Source: Prostheceraeus crozeri
Lineage: Eukaryota; Platyhelminthes; Polycladida; Euryleptidae
Reading direction: 5' to 3'
NCBI GenBank assembly: GCA_907163375.1
Contig: CAJQUW010007530.1
Coordinates: forward strand, 806,001 to 870,000
Length of the DNA: 64,000 nt
Shown: in pieces, positions 45,560 through 56,672 of the stretch
Layout of the letters: every line of letters begins with the position of its first letter
Position numbering within the stretch: the first letter of the stretch is position 1
The notes under the pieces: generated by a model
Told to the model about the DNA's origin: nothing
Databases searched by the model: none
Seen by the model: only the letters and a program-made list of their open reading frames with translations
Translations under genes and position numbers: made by a program

Positions 45560-47590
45560 AACATGGAGCAGTTGAAATCCGGAGATGAGGATCTAGCTAA
45601 CATGAACGTGTTAACTTGTTCAAATAGTCTGTCAATTGCACTGTTCGCCAGGTATGTCAGGGACTTAGTAAGTGAGCTTTTATTGAACTTGGAAATCCTA
45701 TTTATGCACCGAACTCGTAATGGATGCATTGCAAATATGTTGAGAATTGTTTTGATACTAGTCGCAACACAAGAAAAAGTTGAGCGATAAATTGAAGACA
45801 GCGTAGCCCAAGATCGATCTTTGACGTATCCTGTCAAGATGAGATAATCGTCTTGAGATATTGCCTCAACAGAATAATTTTGCCTGACCTGAGCACGCCA
45901 TAAACTAACATTGACCATCACTGTACTCGTAATTGTGCAATTGCTAGCATGCAAGATATTGCTTGCTGTTATCATTAATTGCACACCCCAGAATATGTGA
46001 TTTCGAGTTCCTTTATACAAATAAAATGGTTATTCTCAAATGATTTCCACTACAAAATGATTGGTTTCAGGTATGCGGCCATAGAGCATCAGTCAATTTT
46101 ATGCTACCATGAACTCCCAGCAAATTATCGCACTGGGATCAAACAAAAGAAGACAATGAATCAACGACATATTGATTACAAAGAAGAGATTATTTGAGCA
46201 AATGATATTTTTGTCCTATTTACAACCTGATTTGTTTAAGCCAACTACTTTTTTAAAAGGTGTTTTCGATATAAACGTGCAATCACATATGTTTTTTAGC
46301 AATGCCACCGAAATCTCAAAAGAAGAATGAGCCTGGAAAGAAAACACTTGACAAACAGAAGGCAAAGGTCATCGAAGTAAGTTTATGATCTAGTTGACTT
46401 CTGAGAGGAATTAGGCGTCTTCTCTGTCTGACTGCTACACCTGATCCGGCACTACTGATAGTCCCATATATTAGTAGATTATGGAAATTGTCCACAATAG
46501 GTAAAGTACCAAACCATGTTTTTACATTGAATCTTTTAATATCAGTTGCAAGACCAGATAAGGCGAGGAGGACAAAACAGTGAATGATGACAAGTACTGA
46601 TGCATATTTCTTGTAATCACATCGTTGAAGGAACTGAAGGTCACTTAGAATGCGGGTTTTCTTCTTAACGAATTTTTCATATTTTTGTGGATCATGTATA
46701 CGAATGCCTTCCACTTTCTCACATATTTGATGAAATATCTCAAGAAGAATTCTCCTTGAAATGAGTTGGAAAACAGACAGGAAGAAAAAATCAATCATTT
46801 TACCCACACGTTTCGTCTGTTATGCTGACATGCTCATGTTGAATTCAAAATTTGCAGATACGATCACATTTGATATCCCGGAGAACGATGCACCTGTAGT
46901 CAATCATAGCATCTAGACAAGCTTGAAATCTAAAAGTATGCCCAAACGGATATCAACAATCAGTACAACTTAAGCCAATTGGATAATGTGTGTATCTTCT
47001 GTTTGTCGTATTTTGGCTTGCGACATGGAGTGAAAATCGAATTTCAATTAATGTTTCGCAGTCATGTTGACCAAGATGTATAATCTTAAAATCAGTTGAC
47101 ATGCAGGAGCAATCACACTCCAAACGGTGTGCGTAGCTGCAGGAATTGATATTTTTCTTGTGCTTGATCAACCTGTCACAATCGTCGATGTGTCTTACCG
47201 ATGCAAGATATATTCTGATCAACAGAGCAACGAAATTCATAAACGACGCTACTCTTGAGCGGCAAATGTGTGCGATCCTATAAAGAAAAGGAAGCAGTTC
47301 ATGTAGGAAAATTAAAACTATTGCATAGGCGAGACAATTTTTGTAATTTTTTACCACATCCGCCAGTATGAGTTAAATTTAAGTATAGTCTTTATGCTGC
47401 TTCTCATAGCCGTTATGCTTGCGATTAGAGAATTTGCATAGAACACTATCAAAGAACGAAACAGGACAAATATTAAGAGTCCTGTTAATATACGACGTAA
47501 ATTCTGCTGATCCAAGTTGTTATTATAGGTGAATAAAACACCTATTGCAAATTCAAGCAACCGTTTGAAATGCTTCCGATTATAGCCCAC
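45560..47590 (-). CDS. Possible multi-exon membrane protein (chemoreceptor-like)
   Basis: Four minus-strand frames lie in order at 47590-47351, about 47280-47204, 46800-46440 and 46020-45560. They are rich in hydrophobic helices (LTGLLIFVLFRSLIVFYA, FMNFVALLIRIYLA, YASVLVIIHCFVLLAL). The first two join well: WRMW splits across a donor GTAAAA at about 47352 and the acceptor TTCTTTATAG, and the second has a good donor GTAAGA. The last frame, RLFEQVNTFMLARSSSPDFN, faintly recalls the end of gustatory-receptor-like 7TM proteins. Other junctions do not close in phase, so exons are missing from the model or it is a pseudogene. The function is inference. Confidence 0.3.
46302..46376 (+). CDS. Possible first exon of a ZC3H15/DFRP1-like gene
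   Basis: Starts ATG at 46302 and encodes 25 residues, MPPKSQKK through KAKVIE, followed by a perfect donor GTAAGT. ZC3H15 (DRG family regulatory protein 1) orthologues start MPPK, followed by lysine-rich sequence and an IIED or VIED motif, so the match covers both ends of the exon. The expected next residues, DKTFGLKNKKG, were not found downstream, so the rest would lie across a long intron or beyond the window, or this is a stray exon copy. It sits in opposite orientation among the putative membrane-protein exons. Confidence 0.45.
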
Positions 47591-47699
47591 TTCGGATGAT
47601 TGCGATCGAATATCGTTTCGTTCATGAAGGTGTTAATTTACCTTGGTAAGATTTTGATTATGAAACTGGAAACAATCAAGTCAATTATTCAAAATATTT

Positions 47700-50420
47700 G
47701 TCCTTTTGGAGGAAGAATATTGTAGTTACGGGTGTCCGTGATATGATAGCCAAAATCTTCGGGTTCATTTTTGGTAGAGGAATCTTTCGTCTCGACGCTG
47801 AAATCGAATTCAACCTCGGTATTATCTCAAGTGTCAGCCAGTGTCTTCCGTATGAATTTCTGAATTCTCTGCAGACCGGATGCCTTGCTTGCCCTCACCG
47901 AACACGCCTGATCACATACATCGAATGCAAGATTTGGCCGTTTGAAATGCTATCCAGTTCAATTTTCCGCAAAAGCTTCGCAATTCAGTCCTCTCCTCCT
48001 CCATAAGACAATCATCCTTCTGTCTTTCTAGTTCACCATTGATCCGAGGGTATCCAAGATCGTCAACTTGATGATTTTGGTGAATTGAAATAGTTTTGTC
48101 ATGGTGTTGATGTAGATATAGCCAAGACAACGAAAGATTCCTGTTTGTTTGGATCCCAAGAGAAATACGTCTCTCAGTTTAGAAGTTATCTCTTCAAAAA
48201 GAAATAAGCGTGGCGTGCCACACCAAAAGAAATCGTCGACATGGCAAGCAATTATTCCTTCAAGATCATGACTGTTCCACCAAAAAAATGGCTGGATCAA
48301 ACTTGCAAGCCGTCATTCCCAGTTTCGATAGTTCGTCTTTTACTCGTAAGTACCAATATGGACTGGTGTCGTTGGTGCTATTGAAACTCTCTTCATTTCC
48401 CAAACATAGTGACCCGCATTTGCTTCAGTTGGAGGTGGAATATAGACCTTGCGGTCCAAGGGTGTTCCTTGAAGAAAGGCAACATTGATATCAATGCTGC
48501 TGCAAGTCCATTCCTTTTAAGCTGCTATTGCCAGAACCGATAAAAGGGATTCTTTTCCATAAGTTGCTGAGTCTTCTTGCAACGCTGATGAAGCTTCCTC
48601 GAATCCACGGGTAACAAGGCGAACTCGGATTTGTGATGTTCCATCAGGTAATTTTTTTCTTATCACCCATCGACAGCTAATGCAATTTTGTCCGTTATCA
48701 GGCACGTTTGAATAGACACCGCTCTGCTTCCAGTTTGTCAGTTCTTCATTTTAAGGCAATGCGATGTCATCACTTGTACATATTAATGCCTCTTCTTGCA
48801 TATCAGAGCACGAATCGACTTGAAGGGCCGGTGGTCTGTCTGTGAGGCAGGTGGGATAATTCGGATTTTTTCCGAAAACGAGTTGATTTGCACTGAATCC
48901 TTCATGATTCCGAAGACATTCTTTGCGGAGACAGGGGAGCAGTGTTGATCATCAATAAATGTTTTCATGAAACTTGCAATTGCACCATCGTGCCTTTCGT
49001 TGCAACCATTTGACCAAGGGGATGTGGCAACTGTGGTGCATACTGTTATGTTGAAAGCATCCGCCATTGTTCTGAACTCCTTATTACCGAATTCTCCCCC
49101 ATTATCGTTAAATGAAGCGCTTCGGTGACCCAAGATTAGAAATCCATCCATTCATTAGAACTTCAATGATGGTATCCCCTTTTCTGTTTTTACTGTCTTT
49201 TTTAAATTTTTTCTGATCATGGCTGGGATTACACGTCTGTTCGATTTAACCGTTACACCATCACCAAATATGAACGTCCTCTGACTGAAGTCTTCTTTGA
49301 TCTGTTTTACGGACATTTCACTTAATGTCTGAACATGACAGTCAAACCAAACTTGTCAACAAATCGACTTTCTCATCCACTGTCAATGATGCCACAATTG
49401 ATAGTTTCTCCCAGTAGGTCTTTATTTGTATCGGACGACGCACTTTGAATCCTTCGACCGTTGTTAGCGATTAATGTGATAAAAACAGAACCATCGGTTT
49501 TAGGGTCATCTTCGGACGAAACTTCAGAAATCTGTGCACGATCCGGACATTTTCGAGCCCAGTGAAAGCACGAGCCACAGAAATTGCAATGTGATACATC
49601 GCCTTTGTAATCTCTTGGATTCATTTTTGCTTTCTGCCGAGTTTCAGCTGATTGTGGTTGGAGTTCCATCTGATGGGTCTGTGGTTCTTAGACTGACGTG
49701 TGGACGATCACCATGCTGAGGATATGATCTGTGACCTGTAGGTCTAATACTCCTTCCACGATAAGTACCTGCTTCTCTCCATCGCATGTGAGAGGATATC
49801 TGACTGATTGGTCGACTGACTGACACAGTTAACCGGTTCAAATTTCGCGGACGCTGACGCCTGTGTCAAAAGATGACTACTGAAAATTGAAATTGTCATT
49901 GAAAATCTTTTTTTAATTGAGGCTACATATTGTCGTATGTCAACTTCGGTAAAGTAGCCATCGCAAGTTGTTCATGAGCATCTGACAAGTTAGTACTACG
50001 AAGAAGTCTGTGCACCAAAGTTCCGTCTGTTAAATCAACAGAAAATCCCTTAGCCTTCTGATACAATCGTTCAAAGGAATTACTGTAATCTGTTGTACTC
50101 ATGTCATGTGGTCGCTGATAACGCTCAAAGTTATCATAAGCTTCAGATGTGGGCATTCTCCGCGTCTTTCAAAAATAGACTGTCGAGCTTTTGCAAGAGA
50201 ACGTCAAGACCAGTTTCCTTATTAAGTTCAGACAAAGGAACTTTATAAGCTGCGTCTCGAGCAGCACAAACTAAACATTGGGAACAGCGCCGGTCATTGC
50301 TTCTCCTCTTCCATCGACTTAGAGTCGCCACACATCCACTTCATGCTTCCAATCGGAGCAGGAAAGATCACTTCGGATTGGTGGTGGTCTTTCACATTTC
50401 CTTGTGTAGCCATGGATAAT
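47700..50420 (-). mobile_element. Ty1/copia-type retrotransposon fossil, GalEa-like
   Basis: Minus-strand remains in copia order: gag-like segment, CCHC zinc knuckle, integrase core, reverse transcriptase and an RNase H-side region with a KLNWIA-type motif like that of the GalEa group. Integrase lying before RT separates it from Gypsy-type elements. It is broken, with on the order of five or more breaks. No pair of long terminal repeats was recognised, so the ends are approximate. It looks of moderate to old age. Confidence 0.7.
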
Positions 50421-52969
50421 TTATTGTCATGCGCTGCTACCAAAGGTTGCATGTGACCAACCAAGGCAATTGCTATCTGTATTTGCACCACCTTAACCTA
50501 CAATGGGATGGAAACAATTGTCACATACAAGTATATTGGTCATAGACATTTACGCCCGTACACAAATAATTAAATCATGAACTCATATAACACGCCGTAC
50601 TATTCGTAACTTGGAAGAGATGTTAGATAGCTTCTCTAATTCAGAATAATCCGTTCATATCCATGTAATTTACTCACTTTCTCGATTTAAGTATAAGCAC
50701 ATTGCTTGCTCAAGATTTTAACAAAATAGTGCTCTGTGCTGTGACTTAATGTAATCATGATGCTTAGAATAAAAGTTTTATTGAATTTCTCTGAAAAGAA
50801 TTCATATTGTGCACAAAATTTAGTATATCAAAAGTAGTGGCTGTTTCAATTGTGACCTAAAACTCTTCAGAGACACGGAGAACTGCCTAAATTAGTTAAA
50901 CAAACGCACAAGGTTCAGCTGCTGCGTAAGGCTTCCGAAAACCCTGGTTGCAGTTATCAAAATTTGCATTTTACTCATATTTATCAGTTATTTGTTTTCA
51001 TTTATATTCAAACACTATATCTGTTCCTCTATATTTCTATGTTTCTTTTCTACCTTCTTATTTTTTCCACCATCCTAATGACTTTTGATCTTATAGTCAT
51101 TTTGTTTTCATTCAATGAACCCAGTCAATAATCTGTAAAATCAAGTCCATCAGCAAGTGTTCCAATTCCGGCGGGAATTTTCGGCTGCTCATGAAAAAGT
51201 AAGATTAGGATGAAGCTGAAAAAGAAAATAATTGTTGAGAAGCAATGTGATAGACAATGAAAACGAAGAACAGGCGAAGCTTGTGCATTTGTTACTACCA
51301 GTATGTGAAACCTAGTTGAATATATCTTCAGATATTTAATTGAATTATTTCACAGAACATGAAATTTTAACTTGTTGAATCATGCCTTCAACTCGGCAGG
51401 ATTATTGAAAATTTAGCGGATTTTGATAAGTCGACGGTAGGAATGTTTTGGCTTGAGTAAGAACATGAATCAGTGTCCTCGGTATGAAGATATTTCGTCT
51501 GAAGATCCCTCGACTGATGAGTGTTTTTTAATGCTTTTTTTGAATGGACGATGGGCCATCAAATCACAATAATCAAAAGTTGAGTTCAGGTTAGCAAATA
51601 TGCGTGTTCATAAATCAAAATATGCTAACTCAGGGATTGTCAGCTCTCCAAACCGACTCGCGCCCGCAAAGAAAATTTGTATATATTATATATCTGGTCC
51701 CGCAATTAAGATAATTCGAAAATCATTATATCTCGCAGAAATCGCTTTTCATGACTTGTTCTGCTGAGTTTCATGAATAGAATCATTCTTTGGGAGACGA
51801 TTGTGCATATTTCTCTTGGAAGCTCGTATCCTAGCCATCAACGTCTAATATTTTTAGCATTCGTCATGATAGACATGATTCTAAACCCAACAATTTACAC
51901 TCGATTGCGCATCAACGCAATGTTTAAGGTATATCAAGGTTGCGAGGACGTCAGGATTGTTTAAAGAGCAAGAGACTTTCCAAAAATTCAGGTCCTGAAC
52001 AGGTTTCCACTGTGGAAAAAGCGCCGATCAGTGCTTTTCATTCACCACCAAATTCTTGGAAATCCTGAGCCATGTGATGAGATCGCCTCTGATTGGCTAA
52101 GACATGAAATCATTCGATTTGCAGCTGACGCTGTGATACAATGCTGACTAGGTTAGAATCTCAACACTGAGCATCAGCCTATGTATTCATTTTCTTAAAG
52201 GGTGGATGGAATTATCATTTACCAAGCGGAGTCCTATATTAGGTACCGGTACATGTAATTACTAGTCAATTCAAACCTTCAACCACATGATCACAAAAGT
52301 GGGAGCATTGGTTAGAAAATGAATCGGTAGGTCTGTAATTCTTCCGCGTCTCCGTTATTGTAATGATTATGATCATGATGCCTGAAACTCTATGAGCGTG
52401 AAGAAGAGAAAGCGATTGACGAATTCGCGTTGAATATGCTTGGCCCAAATGAATACATTATTCGTTGGTGCCACTTTAAAAACAACCTCGAAAAATAAAA
52501 CATCAATATAAATCTTATTGCCGGCGCTTCGCCTATTCTTGAGAGACAATGCAACGGAACTTGAAGGTGTCGAGAATTGCAAACACATCTCATTACAGAA
52601 ATTGAGCTGGCAATGTTAGGGCCAATCTAGCGTTAGGAAGATGTCATGTGACACCCATCATAGAAATCCAACACGCTATCTATACAATCATAACGTAGAA
52701 TTCGACAAAATTAAATGAAATTAACAGGTAAGCTTATAAGATGATATGACTGACAGTGAACACACAGAATAATCCTGAAATGGAAACAGAAAACGAGCAA
52801 CAGGAGAAATTGAACAAACTCATTCTTTTAAAGCAGTTCAATGTGATAAACGTTCCCAAATTGAATTTCATTCATATTAGTGACATTGAAAATATCTTTC
52901 ATTCTGTGACAAAAATATCGATGTTATGCAATACATTCATGTATTGCCAACTTTTTTTTATTCGTATTT
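50421..52969. other. Unassigned
   Basis: AT-rich sequence without recognised genes or transposon ends. Confidence 0.45.
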
Positions 52970-53171
52970 GCAGACTTTGTCCTGTAGTTTCACAAGGAGC
53001 TTTTCTGTTGCATTGTTTGAAGTTTCTTTTTTTAAGTCTTAATTCATGAACAACATGCACAAACGAATCATGATTTGTTTGTGCATGTTGTTCATGAATT
53101 AAGACTTCAAAAAAGAAACTTCAAACAATGAAACAGAAAAGCTCCTTGTGAAACTACAAGACAAAGTCTGC
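52970..53171. repeat. Foldback palindrome, 95-bp arms
   Basis: Arms 52970-53064 and 53077-53171 are complementary at 92 of 95 positions, without gaps, around a 12-bp spacer. The innermost pairing is GTGCATGTTGTTCATG with its complement. No flanking duplication was recognised. Confidence 0.85.
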
Positions 53172-54120
53172 TTCTATACAACAAATTCTTGCTTAGAAAA
53201 CAGGAATCTTCATCGCTTAAAGCTGTAAAAAAGTTTCATTTTTCACTTTTCTGAATGAATAAAGTGTCCTTTTCAACTTCCAAAAATTGCCAACTTTCTT
53301 TTCTCTTCCATTTCTTTTATTTCAGTTGCTTTCCCCTTTCGGATGAGAGCAAAATCCTTTCATACAAGTATTGCCTTATATCTGCCCTTTCTATCGATGA
53401 CAGTTATGTTGGAATTGATTCGACAGTTAACTGGTAGCGCCGTTATTTCTCGATACTTTGTGAATGACTTTTTCCGTAAATTGGGTAAGCCTGTAGCACA
53501 AAACTGAACCGAAATTTCGCAAAAGTTTTCTGAAACTCAATAACTTTACTAGGCTGCTCGCCACCCTCATTGTATTTTTCGTTTTTGCATCTTCACTCTT
53601 TGCAATATTGTTGTGTTGCAATTATAATCTGCTTAATGCATGAAAACATCTTGGCAGTTCATGTGCATTTGTTCATGTGAATCAGGGTTGGCAATGATTT
53701 TGGGAAAAGCAAGTTTTTGCCTGAGCAAATTGGAAAAAGTGGTAAGAATCGCCAAAAAGTGGCAAAAACCAGGAAAATGGTAATTAATGGAAATATTAGG
53801 CATGTGGTAAGCTTGTATGGTCATACTAACCGATACATTCACATGGTGCGCGTGCACATCTCAATGCTGGCTGTTGTATCACCCAATTCAGGCATCACAT
53901 CCTGACTTATCCTGCCTTCATCTACGATTGTCATATCATAGATTGACTGCAAATAATAATGATTTCATCAGCTTTATGTGACTTATGCGCAAGGCATATG
54001 ATCATGCTTTCTTGATGAAACTTATCATTTCATGGTAGTCTTATATGTTGTCGTCAGTGGAATATGCCTAGCAATTTTAGAATGATATCATTCTAGCTGA
54101 CAATCCTGAAGCGCATCCTC

Positions 54121-54215
54121 TTGCGGAATATTTCGTCGTGAGGGATTTGAACTGCGGTCGAGTGCGACACAAGCGCAGACTATTCCCATTGAAGCGCAAG
54201 CAAGCGTACTATAAC
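54121..54215 (-). repeat. Possible tRNA-derived SINE head
   Basis: On the minus strand CAATGGGAATAGTCTG resembles an A-box region and GCAGTTCAAATCCC a B box, about 30 bases apart. The acceptor stem does not pair well, so it is not called as a tRNA gene. Confidence 0.3.
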
Positions 54216-54320
54216 AAATCATTTGTAAAATTTTCTACGCTGTCATAATTTTCCTTTTCTTGTCAAGCACGGTGTATTCATGAAATCATGTACCGCTCGT
54301 TGTATTGAAATAAAGTGATA

Positions 54321-54338
54321 TTATTATTATTATTATTG
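54321..54338. repeat. (TTA)n microsatellite
   Basis: Six TTA units in AT-rich intergenic sequence. Confidence 0.85.
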
Positions 54339-54484
54339 ATCATTATATTGTACATAAAGAACAATTCTACGCGCGATTATAACGGAATAAGAAAATAATC
54401 GAAAGTTATTTAAACAGAATAATTATTTCGCCGGTCTGGCAGCTTGAGCTGCATCATTTGAAACAATTAATTCAAAGGTGTGAC

Positions 54485-56664
54485 CACAGTTGGAAAAGTC
54501 GGAATTGGAATTAATTCCATTTTTCGTCGGAATTGGAATTGACGATATTTAAATCTACTGGAATTGGAATTGGAATTTACCTTGATAAACCTCAATTCCA
54601 CTTTTTCGATAGACCTGTGATAAATCTATTTGTACAAAAATTGAAATCACAGTATTAGGCCGTTGTGTTAACTGCACGCAGAGATAAGAGAGAGATAGAT
54701 CGACAGAGCTAGTTTTATTCTATTGTTGAATAAAGGGTGCTAATTGTGACTTTGATGGGCCTACAGCCCCCGGACAATGTTAATTCAGCAATTAAGCAAA
54801 CAATGAAAAGATGATCATCTTTGTTCAATTTGTTATTTAGTTATTTATCATCTAAGATAATTAATCAAAACAATTGTTGAATTTAGTTATTGATTGGATA
54901 AGCACAAAAATAGGAGATTAGCTTAATTGTTGTACACACGAAAAAAATCGGTTTGGAAATAGGAAAATTAACCCTGCATTAAAGGGCAGCCTGTCAGTTC
55001 AAATCACAATATAGACAGTGTCAACAAACTATTCTAATAATTAATGATTCAATTAAAATGGCAATGACATGAAATATTATTCAACTTCCAATCACAACAA
55101 TTGACAATATTAATTTTCAAGACTATAATTATACAAATACGATACTCAACGATAAAAGAAAAACTTTAAACTTGAAGTTCACTTCCTGATGTTGAATTCA
55201 CTTCAATTCGATCGGACTCACTTATACCAAAATAATATCATAAATATCATGAATATCAGTGTCACTTATACCGTCAATCTTCAATCGCGCTCGGTTTGTA
55301 GATTAAATCTATGATTTGTAGATCAGATTCGATCTAAAACATTGTATCATAGTCAAACTATTTGCCAAGTTGGTTGTGGAAGTTGTTGGCAGCAAATTAA
55401 TGCAGGATTTTTATAAAGATAATATTAAGTGAGATGGTGGCATTGTTTCATGTGGTATAGGCTACTATTCCCTGGGTTGGTATATTGTGTCGATTTGCAG
55501 CAGTCATTAACAACTATTTTTCAAAATTCGAATTAAAAATTGGTCCACAAAGTCATAATTGAAAGTGGGCGGTGCACTGGTTGTAAGAATATCTCAAGAA
55601 TTCAATAGAAAAAATTCTACCCGTATGATGATTTCTCCTTCATACGGTTAAGAAACCTAGCGCTTTTGTCGAATAAACACATTGAAAGCTTCTTCACCGA
55701 CAATAATTTCTCAGATAAATGAATAGTCGCTGGAACTTTTCAATTAATCATTAAATGACACATGTGATATAGTTTGATGATATTTTGGAAGCTGATATTC
55801 GAAAGCATGTAAAGATTTTGAAAATTGTTCAAATATAGTGAACAGGGGAGCCGTTCAAGTAAAATGAATACTCTGAGATTTCTTGACCTCTGATTTCTAG
55901 CTGGAGCAATGTATGTTCTGTAAATCGACATTGCAAGTTGCATATGTGACTGATAATACTCTTGATAGATTATAGGAGCGATATTTCAAAATGATGAACG
56001 TACAGAACGTTTTAAAGGATTTCTTTCTTTGTCATCCTGTCGCCGCAGTATTTTGTACATTCACTATTGCTTTTGTGTATGATCTTTGGACAAGGGGCAG
56101 CAATCCAGATCACCATTTGGCTTGATAAATATAAATACAAATGAGAAAACATGGAAACCAGCTCGCACAATTTGCGTTTTGCCCCAACTTAGTTCCCCCG
56201 GCGTGTGCCATAATTTTCATGCAATTTCCATTCTAGGACTTTCTATGGTATTGTTAATTTCTATGCTCTCTCTCAGTGTTTGATTCTTTGCTGACCGTTA
56301 ATTTTCTTTTCTCTTTTTCACAAGATGTTGAATATCTCGTTTACGAAACGAAAATGGCGTAGGCTGACCGGCTACATATATACATGTACATGTACACAAG
56401 AAATATGAACTATGAACATGAGAACGCACATAGGAACGACGCAGGGAACGGAACATAGGAATAACGAGGATAGGATACGGGCACATGGGTTAGATTGAAA
56501 CGAGGAAACTTTAGATACATTAACATATACGCGTCATGCAATTATCGGAATTGAATCTCATTATGGAATTGAATTGAACTGTTTCGACTGGAATTGGAAT
56601 TAAAATTTCTGCTCTGGAATTGGAATTGGAATTTAAAAATTTCAGTGGAATTTTTCCAGCTATG
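54485..56664. mobile_element. GGAATT-type hAT element, copy B
   Basis: Ends CACAGTTGGAAAAGTCGG at 54485 and the inverted CATAGCTGGAAAAATTCC ending at 56664. The 8-bp duplication GGTGTGAC is exact at 54477-54484 and 56665-56672. It aligns with copy A (14700-18051) over the left 800 bp and the right 400 bp but lacks both insertions of copy A. Its middle (about 55292-56265) is a different sequence. No transposase; the helper element is not in this window. The exact duplication suggests it is younger than copy A. Confidence 0.88.
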
Positions 56665-56672
56665 GGTGTGAC

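Larger units (their letters stand above)
53172..54484. other. Unassigned, one possible tRNA-like relic
   Basis: No gene seen. AAAAAGTGG and related A-rich motifs recur at 53730-53790. A possible SINE head lies at 54121-54215 and a TTA microsatellite at 54321. Confidence 0.45.

Noticed and set aside
54121-54215. A functional tRNA gene
   Set aside because: A and B box resemblance only; acceptor and anticodon stems do not pair convincingly.
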